DNA of 64,000 nt, taken from contig CAMPDV010001477.1 of assembly GCA_946699065.1 (NCBI GenBank), positions 45,304-109,303 of the forward strand. Direction: 5' to 3'. A model generated the notes under the pieces. The model saw nothing but the letters and a program-made list of their open reading frames with translations, was not told the origin of the DNA and made no database searches. Numbering within the stretch: the stretch's first letter is position 1; each line of letters starts with the position of its first letter. Made by a program: the position numbers and the translations under genes. Below are positions 1-11,501 of the stretch, piece by piece. The DNA is from Loxodes magnus (taxonomy: Eukaryota > Ciliophora > Karyorelictea > Loxodida > Loxodidae).

Positions 1-1754
1 GCTATCGGAAATGTGCTAAAGGTAAGACTAAATTGATAGCAACACTGATAGATGTTGAAAAAATGTTTGACTCAATAGAAAGAAGACTCTTGTTTGATTA
101 ACTTAAGAGAATTAAACTACCACTTGGAATAATAATAGCCTTAGAATCTTTTTATAAAAACCTAAATTCTTCATTTATCATAGATGGAAAGAGCACCAGA
201 ACTTTATAATACAACAATGGAGTTATTTAAGGAAGTTCGCATGGACCAGTTTTAGCAATATTGTATTATGACATAGTAATTAGATATCTGGAAAGTAAAA
301 GTAACTAATTGGGATTTAAATACCAGGATTCAAGTATTAGCTTCGCTTGTAGAGGATGGGCAGATGATCTTATTCTTCTTTCCAAATCTGCAAAGTAAAT
401 GTAGAATTTAATAAATGAAACAAATAAAGTTTTTGCATGAACACATTTAAAGATCAATGTTACCAAATCTGAATGCATCTAATTTCTAAAGAAGAATCAG
501 AAATAATAAATTTTAAATTTATGGTTAGGAAATTAACCAATTGCTTAAAAAGAACAAGTAACATATTTAGGAGTTATTCTACATTAGAAGAAGAACTTAA
601 ATCCCCATTGCAAAGAAGTTGCATTCAAATATATAGTTGCAATGAAGAAAGCTGTTTTTTAACTGATGAGATATAAGAATGTAACTCCTTGACATTTTAA
701 AACTTTATGTAGACTTTTTACATTACCTAAAGCAGAATATGGAGGAGACTTAGTACCATGAAGTATTCAAAAAGGAGTAACTGGAGTTTTGAACAGAATA
801 GAATCAAGCATGAGATTAATTTCAAGAAAAGCTTTTTAAGTAGCAACTTCAACATTTAATGAATCATGTTATATAGACCTGAATTGATTATCCTTTAAGC
901 ACATTATAGCTATAAAATTCTTCAGATTCTACCATAAAATGAAATAAGAAAGTATTGATTTTCCAAGATCAACAATAGGCTCTCTTTTATTAATATATGG
1001 AAAAAAGGATTTCAATACTACGATTAAGTGTAGCAATTATCAGACCTTTATAATATCGATCTGCTGAATTAATAGAATAATACCAATCTTAAAACTTTTA
1101 CTAAACATATAAGAGACAAAATACAGCAATATTTCTACAAAGTAGCTACTAAAAAATTTATGAGAATGAAAACAGCTAAAGTATATACTGAATAATTTGG
1201 TAATCTTTAACAATTTCCACAAATTACTTATACTAAATTAAACAAATAGTATAGACGAGAAATTATCAGTATATATAAACTTTGAACCTAAACTTATAAT
1301 TTTCGTAAGGATCTTTAAGATCGTCATTACCCCATTGATAATCTCTTTTGTATGTGTGGAGAGTATGAAACTTTCGAGCATATCTTTAAATGTGTGTACT
1401 ATTCTAATATAATTAATTGATTATCGGAAAATATCGGAAATTATGACTTAAGGCGCTTTATACTATACGATCAAGAATATCTAAACTCATTTTCAAGGTC
1501 TAAATTGGAGTATTTAGACTTATAGATCAAAATATTTCATAAGAAGCTAATGACAAGGAGACTTGAGATTCTAGAAATGGAGAAAGCAAAAAAGGAAGAA
1601 GCTAAAGATGAATAGAAAGAAGAACTAATTAAAGAAAAATGATGAAATGTAAACAATATTAAAAAACTATTTAAAAACATTTACTAACTTCTATAATTGA
1701 AAGAAGCAATTCTTGCAATTAAAGACGTCAAAAAACCCTTTTAGTTTAAATTTA
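1..1754 (+). mobile_element. LINE (non-LTR retrotransposon) copy 1, 3' part
   Basis: The 3' portion of a non-LTR retrotransposon, cut at its 5' side by the window edge. It holds the reverse transcriptase palm onward, the C-terminal zinc knuckle and about 110 bp of 3' untranslated sequence. The same sequence recurs reverse-complemented at 26332-28090 with only scattered differences. The two copies stop matching just after a shared TTTTAGTTTAAATTTA, which sets the 3' end near 1754. No poly-A tail is seen. It resembles germline-limited LINEs known from Tetrahymena (the REP type), but assignment to that family is inference. Confidence 0.85.
3..1642 (+). pseudogene. LINE ORF2 fragment: reverse transcriptase and C-terminal zinc knuckle
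   Basis: With TAA/TAG as Gln, frame 3 gives reverse transcriptase: LIDVEKMFDSI (palm block A), then GSSHGPVLAILYYDIV, then RGWADDLILLS around 345-378, which carries the catalytic ADD. A LKINVTKSECIQF block follows. The C terminus holds a zinc knuckle, F-C-M-C-G-x-Y-E-T-F-E-H-I-F-K-C (about 1345-1395), as in many LINE ORF2 proteins, and a Lys/Glu-rich tail ending at TGA 1640-1642. The frame is broken: in-frame TGA at 438, 690, 759 and 885, and a one-base frame change in the A run near 1000-1010. Those at 438, 759 and 885, and the frame change, are also in copy 2; at 690 copy 2 reads AGT. The copy is therefore dead, or TGA is recoded. Confidence 0.8.
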
Positions 1755-2280
1755 ATTTAAATTATGATAAGAGTGCTTCTAAATAGATATCTTTCTATAG
1801 TTAATTTAAATTTTTATTTATAACTAAAGTAAATACAATCAAAAGTGTTAAACATCAAAGAGTTTAATAAATAAAAAGAGAATTAAAATTATCTACAAGC
1901 TTTAGGATAAAATATGATAAAGTAACAATAATGACTGTAATAAAATAACCTATTTATTATAGAGGCAAATAGCTTTACCCTTTCATAATATAATAATAGT
2001 GAAATGTCTTAATCTAAATTAATAGTTACTGATGATTCTTAAATAAAAGTGATAATTAGATAGAATGAAATAAATAAATTTGATTATAGAGCGCGTAGCA
2101 CTCTCGTTGGTGCGCAGCTCTTTAAAAAATGTTTCATACTGACAAGAATGTTTGTTACTGATAAAATTATCAGATACTGATAAACCTTGTTCAATACTGG
2201 TATAATTATTCAGTACTGATAAAAATGTTCAATACTGATATAATTTTAGAATACTCGTAATCTTTAATACTTGTTGTAAG
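1755..2280. repeat. AT-rich spacer with degenerate ACTGATA tandem repeat
   Basis: No gene is visible. From about 2135 to 2255 a degenerate motif, roughly TTCAATACTGATAAAA, recurs five or six times with a spacing of about 20-28 bp. Just before it, near 2090-2123, a GC-richer stretch can fold (GAGC...GCTC ends), but it does not match a tRNA cloverleaf that I can recognise. Confidence 0.5.
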
Positions 2281-2580
2281 TTCAAGGACATGGCAGGATT
2301 GTGTCTCATTGCATCACCAAAGCAGAGGACGACATGTGTCAATTATGGGTACTTAAATTCCCCACCTCTGATGAAGCTCGCATCATTATTTCTTTTTAGT
2401 TCCAGAATTAAATTAAATTTAAACTAAGCCAGTACCGATGGTCTAAGAATCTTATGTCTCGAGACCAAGCCAAAGCAGAGGAAGACATAAAGTCGATTAT
2501 GGGTACTTAACTTCCCCAACCTCTGATGAAGATGACCTTGTTGTTCACCCTCGAACAACTATGGCGGTTTTTAAAAATAT
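2281..2580 (+). other. Hairpin-bearing repeated patch, candidate structured RNA
   Basis: A GC-richer island between the LINE and the vWA gene. A unit of about 60 bp occurs twice in direct orientation, 2318-2376 and 2470-2531. Both begin CCAAAGCAGAGG and end CCTCTGATGAAG, so the ends can pair (CAGAGG with CCTCTG), and both contain TATGGGTACTTAA in the loop. Between them TGGTCT...AGACCA (about 2438-2466) can form a third stem. No long reading frame explains the conservation between units. A non-coding RNA or a transposon end are both possible; the strand is not established. Confidence 0.4.
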
Positions 2581-2862
2581 ATATAATAAAGGAATGAAAA
2601 TAGTTTTGATGGTTTAAATACTTGATCTATTTAGTGTTATGACAGTAATAATAAGTTAGCTTTTATTTATCCATATAGTAACTTTAGAAATTACCTCTAT
2701 GATTTCTAATTTGAAAGCAGATAATTCTATAAGTATAATTGTCATTTAAGCATATTATGAGTAAAGAGTATTAACATTCCTTAATTGTAAGATTCTGATA
2801 TAAGTATGGATATCCATTTTTATGTTACAGACTTTTAAAAAGGAATTATCAACATTTTATAA

Positions 2863-5199
2863 ATGAATTTTGCATCTGAGTTTGCTTTTGTCGGAGAGGA
2901 GGAAGAAAACTACATAGAAATGGAGGATTAGGAATTAGATTAAGCTTTAAATGAGCAAAACTAATAATCAAGTGTGCCATATGAAGAAATGCTATTTGGA
3001 AGTTTCGCTCCAATTAAAGAAGTTAATGAGTAAAAATCATAAAATGCTCAATAAAAAAGCTAATAAAGTTCCAACTTTAGCATTAGTGAAATTCCATAGT
3101 CTATCAAAAGCTAAGAGGAATAAAAAAATTAATCTTAGCTTGCTTAGTAAGCTCCTAGTATTCCATTAGAGTAGCTTTTTAGTTTTTCTAATTCTAACTA
3201 AAATTAACAACTTTAAAACTTATAATCAGGAAACTTCGGTGAAAGTTAAAAAGAATAATAGGAACCAATGCAGCAGCCAATATTACAAAGCTAAAAATAG
3301 TTTAATCCTTATTAAAGCAATTAATAAATGAGCTAGGAGAGATTCTAGCAATAATAGCAAAAGCCTGTATTTTTATAGCAATAACAACAATAAAAATAGC
3401 AAAGGGCAAGTAAAACTTCTATGCCCTAATATGTTCCTTAAGTAGCATAATAAGGTATAAAGCATAAGCAAGCAGTTGATACAAATGTAGTTAGTATCAA
3501 ACTAAACATTTTAACTTAAGAATCAAACTTAGCAACTGGCGATCCAGTTAGATGCAAATCTTGTGAATCCCTTTTAAATTCGCATAGTGAATTTATAGCT
3601 ACTTCTAAGGAAGCTAGTTATCAATGGAATTGTGAATTTTGTGAGACGTAGAATTTGATATAACTTGAAGAAGAAGAAATTCCTAAATCTAATCAATTGA
3701 CTTACATTCTAGAAAGCACCCAGCAAGTAAAGGATAAAAATGTTTAACTTGATGATATAAGTATTTTGTTTGTTGTAGATACGTCTGGATCTATGGGAGT
3801 AACTTAGCCAGTTAAGGAAAAAATCAAGTTAAGAGTTGATCCATTGTAAGAACTCAGAAAGTTATAGAACGCTGAGGATGGTCCTTAGTATATGCCTGGT
3901 TAAAGTAATTTCACTTACATCAGTAGACTTCAGTGTGTATAGGCTGCTATTGATAAGCAAATTGAAGATATGACTAAGGTGCTTCCTAATAGACATGTGG
4001 GACTTATTACTTTTTCAGGTGATGTGAATATTGTTGGAGATGGAACTTAAGTACCTCAATCAATAACTGGAGATTGGTTAAACGATGCTGAAAAATTATA
4101 GGAAATAGTTAGAAACTCACATTCTAAATGGATGGGTTCTTAAATCTAGGCTTGTCACAAAGATTTAATCGATAAATTATGGAAAGTATAAGAATCGGGT
4201 CCAACAGCTCTAGGTCCAGCTTTATTAATGGCAATTGAATTAGTAGGATAAGGAAGAGCAGGCTCGAAAGTTATTATTTGCACTGATGGAATTGCCAACG
4301 TAGGACTGGGAAACTTAGAGAATCAAAATTAATAAGAATTCTATATTAACTGTGCTGAATTAGCCAAAAGTAAGGGAATAGAAATTTCTATTATTAGCAT
4401 TGAAGGATAAGAATGCAAATTGGAGAGCTTGCTTCCTTTAGTAGAATAAACCAAAGGAGAAATAACTAAAGTTGATCCTACATAAATTCATAAGAACTTT
4501 TCAAATATACTTACTACTCCTATCATTGCAACTCACGTTAAAGCTACTTTAACTTTACATAATTTACTCAAATTCAGAAATGAAGAAAACTTATATTTTG
4601 AAGGATCAAGAGCAGTCAGAGATATTGGAAATGCAAACTCGGATACTTTAATTACCTTTGAATACACAGTCAAGCCTAAAAACGAAAGGAAAATTCAGAA
4701 TTAAGCTAAGAAAGAACTTTAAAAGGTTCCTTTCTAGTTAGCTATTGAATATCAAACCCTCGAAGGAATGAAGTGCATAAGAGTTCTCACTTAGTAGCAA
4801 ATCGTCACCAATAAACTGTAAAAGGCTGAGGAAAACATTAACATGGACGTAATAGCAGACAACGCTCGAATAAAGGCTGCTTAGTAAGCTCAACGTGGAG
4901 AATATAGAGGAGCTTAGGCTCAATCTTTAGCATGGCAGAGTTACATGAATACGAAATCATTATACCCTTAATAATAGCAAATCGCTCAGCAATATGCAGT
5001 ATGTACATCAGTAATGAACAACAAATTATAAACTGCATAATATGAAGAGTAATAGCAAGGATTTATGTTTTAAGAATCTGAAGAAACAAGTATGAATCGC
5101 AAACAAAATAGAAAAGACAATTTAGCGTTAGAACTTTTTTAGTAGCAAAAGACGAGTTTCTAGAATCCTAATGAGATGAAAAAGGAAGAAAAGAAATGA
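2863..5199 (+). CDS. von Willebrand A domain protein with Sec23/24-type zinc ribbon
   Basis: A 778-residue protein read in one uninterrupted frame with TAA/TAG as Gln; it is the only clearly intact large gene here. Residues 1-210 are low-complexity, rich in Gln, Ser and Asn. A zinc ribbon follows: C231-x2-C234 and C257-x2-C260 in VRCKSCESLLN and WNCEFCETQN, the pattern of Sec23/Sec24 zinc fingers. A vWA domain starts near residue 298 with an intact MIDAS motif, DTSGSMG at 306-312, and continues with CTDGIANVG. The C-terminal third contains Gln-rich and charged stretches and ends KKEEKK before TGA. The family pattern (zinc ribbon plus vWA, as in circularly permuted Ras-like proteins of protists) suggests a cytosolic scaffold or ligand-binding role, but no function is proven. 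The start is the first ATG in frame, preceded by A-rich sequence. No intron is needed. Confidence 0.9.
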
Positions 5200-5861
5200 A
5201 ACAATTAGTGATTCTTGGAAGTTTTCTTAAAATATTTTTCTTATTATTTGGAATTAAATAATATATCTATCATAACTATTAATTAATACTTCAAGTTATG
5301 TTTATAACTAGGTATATCTTTAATAATAACTGAGTAATGAACTTATTGAAATAATAGTCTAAGTTAATAACTTAAGTTTAAATTTAGTGATTAAGTTAAT
5401 GTTCTATAAGCTAATAAAGCTAAGAGTATGATGAATATAAAGATAGCAATTTAAAATAATAGTATAATAATAATTAATATAAGTCTATTAATAAAATAAT
5501 TAAAAGGCTATTATAATAGCTATTAAGCATACTAATATACCAAACTTAAATTTAAATCCTTTTAATTATTAGTTATAAAATGGCACTCTATTTTGAATTA
5601 TTATGATATAGATAAATTTTAAAAGAATTAGCAAATCTAACTTCATTAGTTTAATATAAACTACATCCCTTATATTTTATGACTTAACTCCTTTAATGCA
5701 TTGTAAATTGTATTGATATCATTTCTTTTTGAACATTCGCTCTTAAGATTTAAACTTTTCTATTATAATTAAGATTTATTTTTAATTAAACAAGCAAAGT
5801 TACCTAACTGAGTTAGTTGTATAAAATAATTACAATGCAAAGAATTATAATAATTATACTA
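5200..5861. other. AT-rich intergenic region
   Basis: Very AT-rich spacer between the vWA and B-box/kelch genes, both on the plus strand. It presumably holds the terminator of the first and the promoter of the second. I see no RNA gene or repeat. Confidence 0.6.
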
Positions 5862-7562
5862 ATGGAAGATTAAATTCCTCACCAGATTAAGAATCAAAAG
5901 CAAGAAACCTTATATTATTTAAAGAATGAGCAATCTTAAAGTAACTTCGAGGAGTAATCCAATTACTCAGTCTCATAGGAAAAGATTCCTTAAAAATGTC
6001 CAATACACAATAAATAAATTTTAGTCTTTTGTAAAACTCATCTATTTTTATGCTGCTTGTGCTTGCAATCAGGACATAAGAAATGTGAAATACTTGAACT
6101 TGATTAATTTCAAAAAGATGTCTAGTAGGAATATGTAAATAAATGCAAAGAAGTTGAAAATAATTTGATATTATATAAAGAAAAGATAAAAGAGCAACTT
6201 AAGAATAATTTAAAAATAGTTCATCTAAATGATAAATTATACTAGTCTTAGTTAAAAAGCTTCATAGATTAAATTATAAGAGAAATTTAGATATTCGCAT
6301 ACTAAAAGAAAAGAGAGTAAAACCAATTTAAATTCTAGCATTTAAATGATATTTACGAATATCAGAAGAAGTTAGAAGAAGTTTTTCAAAATCAAATGTA
6401 AAAAATCTAAGCTTAAGCAGCCATAAATTTCGAAGGATTATAAAAGTTTCCATAAATAGACTAATGTTAAGAGATTTACAACTTAGACCCACCTGAAAGC
6501 CTGAGCCAAAATGATTAATAGAAAATAAGCTAAGGCATCAGAAAGGAAATGTTCAAGTTGTTAAATTAAAAAAATCTAATTGAATTTGATGAAAATTAAA
6601 TGATAGAATAAAATTATTTCAATAAAGGGTAAGTAGAAGATGAAAGCGAAATATAAACTATAAGATCATAGTAAAGCATAACTTCATATTAAAGCTTAAG
6701 AGAAGAATTAGAAAATAATTAAATAATAGAGATTAAACATAATTAGTTTTAAGAAAAGCATTAAAAGCAAGAATAAAATTTAAAGCCTCTATAAGAAAAG
6801 GAATAATAAGATAAATTAAAATAAAGAATTAAAGAATTAGAAACTTAAAATAAAGAACTAAAAAGTTAATTTAGCTAAAACATTATTCATAGATTTGAAT
6901 AAAGATCAAATAAACTTCATTGCTACAACTATGAAAGCAAAATATATTACTGCATTAAATCTGAAATAGAAATACCGCTTTACCATAGAAGCATTTAATA
7001 TTAGAACAAATTCTACTTAGTTGGTGGAGAAATTTAAGATTAATAGAATTTATATTAGTCCAGTAATAAAGTTTGGTAAGTTGAGTGTGATGGTAAATGT
7101 ATGGAAATATAGACTTTATAATAGGCTAGAAGTAATTTCGGTATAGCTGTAGCAAAAGGTATTATTTATGTAGTTGGTGGAACATATATAAATGTTATTA
7201 AAAATAAGCAAGAGAGATAAGCATTAAATAAAGTAGAATATTTAAAGGTGGGATAGAGCGATTCATGGGAATTTTGTGCAGATTTACCTAGTAAAATGAG
7301 GAATTTAACTTTAGTTAGTGATTAAGAAGAAGAAAATATTTATTCGTTTGGAGGAGCAAATGAATGAAACTACTCAGTAAATGCGATTTACAAGTATAAT
7401 ATTCAAAGCGATACATGGTAGTTTTATGAAAAAAAACTTCCATAACCTCTTTGCGATGCTGCAGTAATATTAGAACCACTTGTAGTTTTTGGTGGCAAAA
7501 ATTGGTAAAAATAATAAATAGCAAATAAAATTTACATTTATGACTCTTCTGAAGATAAATGA
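5862..7562 (+). pseudogene. B-box and kelch-repeat protein, frame interrupted by TGA
   Basis: The frame runs 501 codons from ATG 5862 to TGA 7365-7367. The kelch propeller clearly continues past it in the same frame (NYSVNAIYKYN, SDTW, VVFGGKNW) to a second TGA at 7560. The N terminus (residue 46 on) has a B-box-like zinc finger, C-P-I-H, then F-C-K-T-H and C-L-Q-S-G-H-K-K-C. A long coiled coil, rich in Gln, Glu and Lys, occupies about residues 75-340. Kelch blades with the diagnostic GG pairs follow: YLVGGEI near 387, YVVGGTY, YSFGGANE and VVFGGKN. B-box/coiled-coil/kelch proteins are common in ciliates and act as adaptors. Coding-like sequence with two more TGAs runs on to about 7790. Either the gene decayed recently at its 3' end, or the first TGA is read through. 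Introns do not explain the stop, because it lies within a blade. Confidence 0.65.
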
Positions 7563-8140
7563 GATGAGAAAAATTAAAAAAAGGGGTTTATTTGTCTTAC
7601 ATCTGCCAAAAAAAAGGGTGACTTTATCTATGCATGAATGTGTGTTAAAGACACAAATTATTATTAGGTTATATAAGTGGATTATGTTAATAGAACAGAC
7701 ACGGTGATCTATAAGCCTCTTAACACTACAATAAAAGTAAAAAATAGGAGTTTTCTAGAAGAGTGTAAGGTTTGGTGAAAAATGTCTTAATTACAATTAA
7801 ATGATTTAGGGTTATTTAATCTAAATAATTATATATAATATATATTTAAATATCTCTTTGAAATTTGATAATAGAGACAATTAAATGTCTGTTGAATTAT
7901 TGATAAGGTGTAAGATAAATAGAATTTTGGTAAGGCTATTATCTATGGAATTTAGCTCTAAATATATTCTTTAGCATTAATAAAAAATTAGTATATTAAG
8001 AATACTTAAGCATAGTAAATTAATTTTTAGCATCTACTTAAATTACTTTTTTATTCCTTATATCCTACCTTCCTATCATTAGCCTTGCTAGTAATCTATT
8101 TTTACTACTTCATAAATAGTAGATAGATAGTTTGTAATTT
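7563..8140 (+). other. 3' tail of the kelch locus and spacer
   Basis: Up to about 7790 the kelch frame stays protein-like (for example VIYKPLNTTIKVKNRSFLEE) but holds further TGAs. After that the sequence is plain AT-rich spacer without a recognised element. Confidence 0.4.
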
Positions 8141-8725
8141 ATGCAAAGAGTTTTTAGTGAAAATCCTTATTATTTTAAGTTAATTAGTAGATTTAGCAGT
8201 TCATCAGTATTAAGTAAAGCTAATAATAGCACTTCCAAGTCAAATTAAAACATTGCAAAGCACTATAAATTTTTTAAAAGCTTAGAGAGGTAAAATTATG
8301 ATGCTAAAACTCATTCTTAAAGAGAAATATCCAACTTTAAAGCGAGTACAAGACTCTAAAGATTGCTTAATTGAACCTTCACTTTAAGTGAAATAACTAA
8401 ATGAGAAGATACTCTTTAAATAATTTTATTATAAACTAACTAAGGCTATAATAAAGTTAACTTGGGAGAACTTAAAGAAAGCGCAAATTTAGCATTTTTA
8501 GAAATTTTAAAAATAAAAGGAATATAAAAATAGTTTGATATATAAGATATACCTAAAGAGTTTGATAAATAGTTCTGCTAATTTTTGATATGGAATATTG
8601 ATGAGAGAGAATAGCTACTCTCTTAATTTATTATTTAAAAGAACTCTTAGACATCAAATTTATAAGAAACTAAAGAGTTAAATAGAATTAAAGATCCTTT
8701 ATAGAAGCAAGTTTATGTTTATTAA
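8141..8725 (+). pseudogene. Unrecognised protein, two in-frame TGAs
   Basis: From ATG 8141 (MQRVFSENPYYFKLISRFSS) a plus-strand frame looks like protein: mixed hydrophobic and charged residues, for example NLGELKESANLAFLEILKIK and FDIQDIPKEFDKQF. I do not recognise the family. TGAs lie at 8372 and 8402, in LN(TGA)TFTLSEITK(TGA)EDTLQ. After the second, the frame stays free of TGA for a long way, but beyond about 9280 it is only the antisense shadow of the minus-strand kelch gene. The end given is where composition stops looking coding and is approximate. Confidence 0.4.
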
Positions 8726-9281
8726 TAGTAAATCATTATACTTTTTTATTTGGTTTGGTATAATTAGCGAATTTAAATTTGGCAGCACATTAATTTTAGA
8801 GTTAAAAAGCGAGAATCAAATAAAAAATTGGAAGAAAACATTGAACTTTTACGGAATTAATATTCCGCATGGAAAGTTTTTTTAAGCTGTTTTAAAATAT
8901 TTTTAAAAGCCTTGAACTATTATAAGCTAATAATTGAAATTTAATTTAGAAATTAACTTTAAGAATTTTAATATATCATTACGCTAGATTTAGTTTTGAT
9001 GACTTGTAAATAAAATAGAAAATAATATCTCTGTTATTAATTAATTTCTATGTACCTTTCTATTTTTATTCTTTCAGCATAATCTTAATTATTAATATCT
9101 ATTAAAGCTAAGATATTTTATATATCATATAAAATCTAGAATTATATAAAAGAAGACATATTAAAATTAATATTTATATCTCTTTTAAATCTAATAAAGT
9201 ATCTAATCAAGACTAATACAGAATCTCCGAACAATTTTTCCATTTTAAGCTCCTTAAATCAAACATATGCAAATCAGAATT
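8726..9281. other. Spacer between convergent genes
   Basis: AT-rich region between the plus-strand unrecognised gene and the 3' end of the minus-strand kelch gene. No distinct feature seen. Confidence 0.5.
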
Positions 9282-10172
9282 TCATCTAAACTAATAAATG
9301 CAGCTATGGCTTAAAATAGGTTAAGTAAAATCCTTACCTAAGTTATTTTTTTCGTATTATTCTCCATATTTTATTATAACTTTCAAATCAAACAATGAAG
9401 TGTCGAGATAATAATTTCCATTTCTCCATATTAGAAAAGAATTGTTTTAGGGAATTAAAACTGCATTACAAGGTGATCTTTACATTAGTTTTAAATTACT
9501 ATGAATCCAAGAGTCACTTGCAATTTCATAAATCTATATTTCATCAAGAGGACCAAGTCTATCTTTATTAAAACCACCAAAAACGTAGATCTGCTTGTTT
9601 AGTATATCACATCCAAATGTTTAAGTAGCTTTTCTTATATTTTTCATATTTACGAAGGTTTAAGAACTTAATTTGAACACTTCACATGATTAGATTTCCT
9701 CAGCATGCCTTTTTAAAAAATCTCTTCCTGAAATAATATAAATTGCGCTTTTCCTATCAAATTTGGTTTTATGATAATATCTTTTGAACTTCATCTAGAA
9801 TCGTTCTTATTTGTTGTTAGAGGTTATTATAAATCTTGTTTCATTAAAGAGATAAGCACCTGATATGAGTAGGGTCTACTACTAAATTTATTCTACTTAA
9901 GTATAATCTTCTTCTACTAGTTAGATTTCTAATTATTTCTAAGTAAATTTATTTTATGTTCTTGAGAAAGTTAATTTAGTTTGCGAATCATAGCAAATCG
10001 TAGAAACATAATTATACTACCAAAACTAACTTAAATTAACGCATATCTCATACTTGACTATTCCTATTCCAAAGTTACCTAATATCCTACTTCCAGTTAG
10101 ATTTTAAGACTTTCTAATTATTTTTCTTAAGAATAGAATCTAAGTAATTAGACTTTCATTAAGATTCTTCAT
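9282..10172 (-). CDS. Kelch-repeat protein
   Basis: On the minus strand, ATG at 10172-10170 opens 297 codons ending at TGA 9284-9282, with no internal TGA. The N-terminal half is Lys/Gln/Ile-rich. Kelch-like blades follow: SAIYIISGRDFLKRH, then QIYVFGGFNKDRLGPLDEI with the GG pair, then IYEIASDSWIHS with the blade tryptophan, and a last degenerate blade. It faces the B-box/kelch locus at 5862-7562 in opposite orientation, and the two may be distant paralogues. The open frame extends upstream of the chosen ATG to at least 10300, so a longer N terminus or a 5' exon is possible. Only two or three blades are visible, fewer than a full propeller, so the gene may be partial. Confidence 0.6.
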
Positions 10173-10439
10173 TATTATACCTAGATTTAATTATTTTTAT
10201 ATAGCCTACTTATTTAGCAAAACTCTCTTATGTTGTTTAATTTAGACTATTCTTAATAATTATTAAATATAGATAGTTAAATTTAATAGTAGAAAATGAT
10301 TAAGCTTTAGCTTTTAATTACACTTTTAAGTAATTTTAATAAGATTTAATTTAGTTTAAATTGAGAAAATAATAATATATTTAACAGGCTAATTTATAAG
10401 AAAATCATTAAAGAGTTTTATTATTGTGTTATATAAGTA

Positions 10440-11291
10440 TAGAGATAATCAAATAAAGGTAGACAATTGGTTCCTAACTTATAACATAATTAACATAGCA
10501 TCATTTATTAAAATGACTTCACCTTTATTTGGTTTGTCACTAATTAGTTTATCAGTTTTAAGATGTAAATTAATCGTTCAGGTCTTCTTCTATTGTATAT
10601 CGTGTTGTACAGATTTAACCTTTCTTGATCTTAGGAATTTTTCTTCAATCTCAATTTAGTCCCAACATCTTCCCCGTCCTTCTTTTTTGAGCATTTACTT
10701 TATCCGACAGTAATTAATCTCCTCCGTATAATTTTTTCTTGTAAAGTCTTCCTTCTGAACAGTATAATTTTGCCATATTATTTCATATCTTTCAATTATT
10801 AGATTCTTGCTTTTCTGAAAATACCAGCGTATTCTAAAGATGTTTCCAACCTTTTAGCAATAAAAACATCTTGTTTTACAATATTCAAGTTATGTCCTAT
10901 TTTTAAGCATCTTTAGCATTTTTGGAATTTTAAAAAATTGATAATTTTTTTCCGATCCGAAAAAGAATTTAAATTTTGTACTTCTATTATCATAGGATAT
11001 TATTAAGATTCGAATTGTATGGTTTATTAATTTCTAATATTTTTTGCTCCGTTTTTTCTAGTTTTTAATTCCCTTGCAACATTAAGACTTTAGTGCTTAT
11101 TTCCATTTTTAACCATTAATTTTCGTTTTATAATTATTGCACAGTAAAAGTTAGAAAATCTAATCGTTAAATCAAGTCTAGAAGTGATTGTTGCATTTTT
11201 TGTTTTCCGCTTCTAGAGAGTATATTTCGATTAGAGAGTTATTTTGTTCAATTTCCTGTTAGTTTCTGGTTGATTATTTCTTAGGAGCCAT
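10440..11291 (-). mobile_element. Gag-like zinc-knuckle relic
   Basis: Minus-strand relic of the gag-like family. It starts MAPKKQSTRNQQEIEQ at 11291; an almost identical start is at 32576 on the plus strand. A degenerate zinc knuckle (CFYC...) lies at about 10825-10868, followed by the aromatic-x-N...Y block. Broken, with several breaks; old. Confidence 0.5.
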
Positions 11292-11501
11292 TTTATTTAA
11301 TATATAATAAATATTTTAATATTAATGCTTATATTCAGTTCTCTCAATATTAAAGCATTTGTCTAATCTTCAAACTCTACTCTAAAATCTTGTAGCTTTT
11401 TAACATTTTATGAATGCTAAATATCTTCAATTTATAGTTGTCTATTTCTTATTTAAATATCTCACATTCAATTAAGTTCCTAAATTTTATTACAATCAAA
11501 T

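Noticed and set aside
1040-1222. Minus-strand frame MWKLLKITKLF..., repeated almost exactly at 26854-27036 plus
   Set aside because: It is the antisense of LINE ORF2 in both copies; the repeat reflects LINE similarity, not a gene.
2090-2123. tRNA-like GC-rich stretch
   Set aside because: The ends can pair, but no anticodon arm, T-arm GTTCRA box or length of about 72 nt is present.
4738-5038. Two minus-strand frames
   Set aside because: Antisense shadows of the intact vWA gene.
2863-5199. Use of TGA as tryptophan throughout this genome
   Set aside because: The vWA gene uses only TGG for Trp, has no internal TGA, and ends at TGA, as does the LC8-like gene. The idea is kept only as a question for the LINE and kelch locus.
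7365-7367. Selenocysteine at the kelch TGA
   Set aside because: Kelch proteins are not known selenoproteins and several more TGAs follow; no SECIS could be recognised by eye.
7315-7524. Minus-strand frame of 69 residues
   Set aside because: Antisense of the kelch blades at the B-box/kelch locus.
8405-9672. Plus-strand run of over 400 codons without TGA
   Set aside because: Its second half is antisense to the kelch gene. Only the part to about 8725 looks like protein, and the long run arises because TGA is the only stop.
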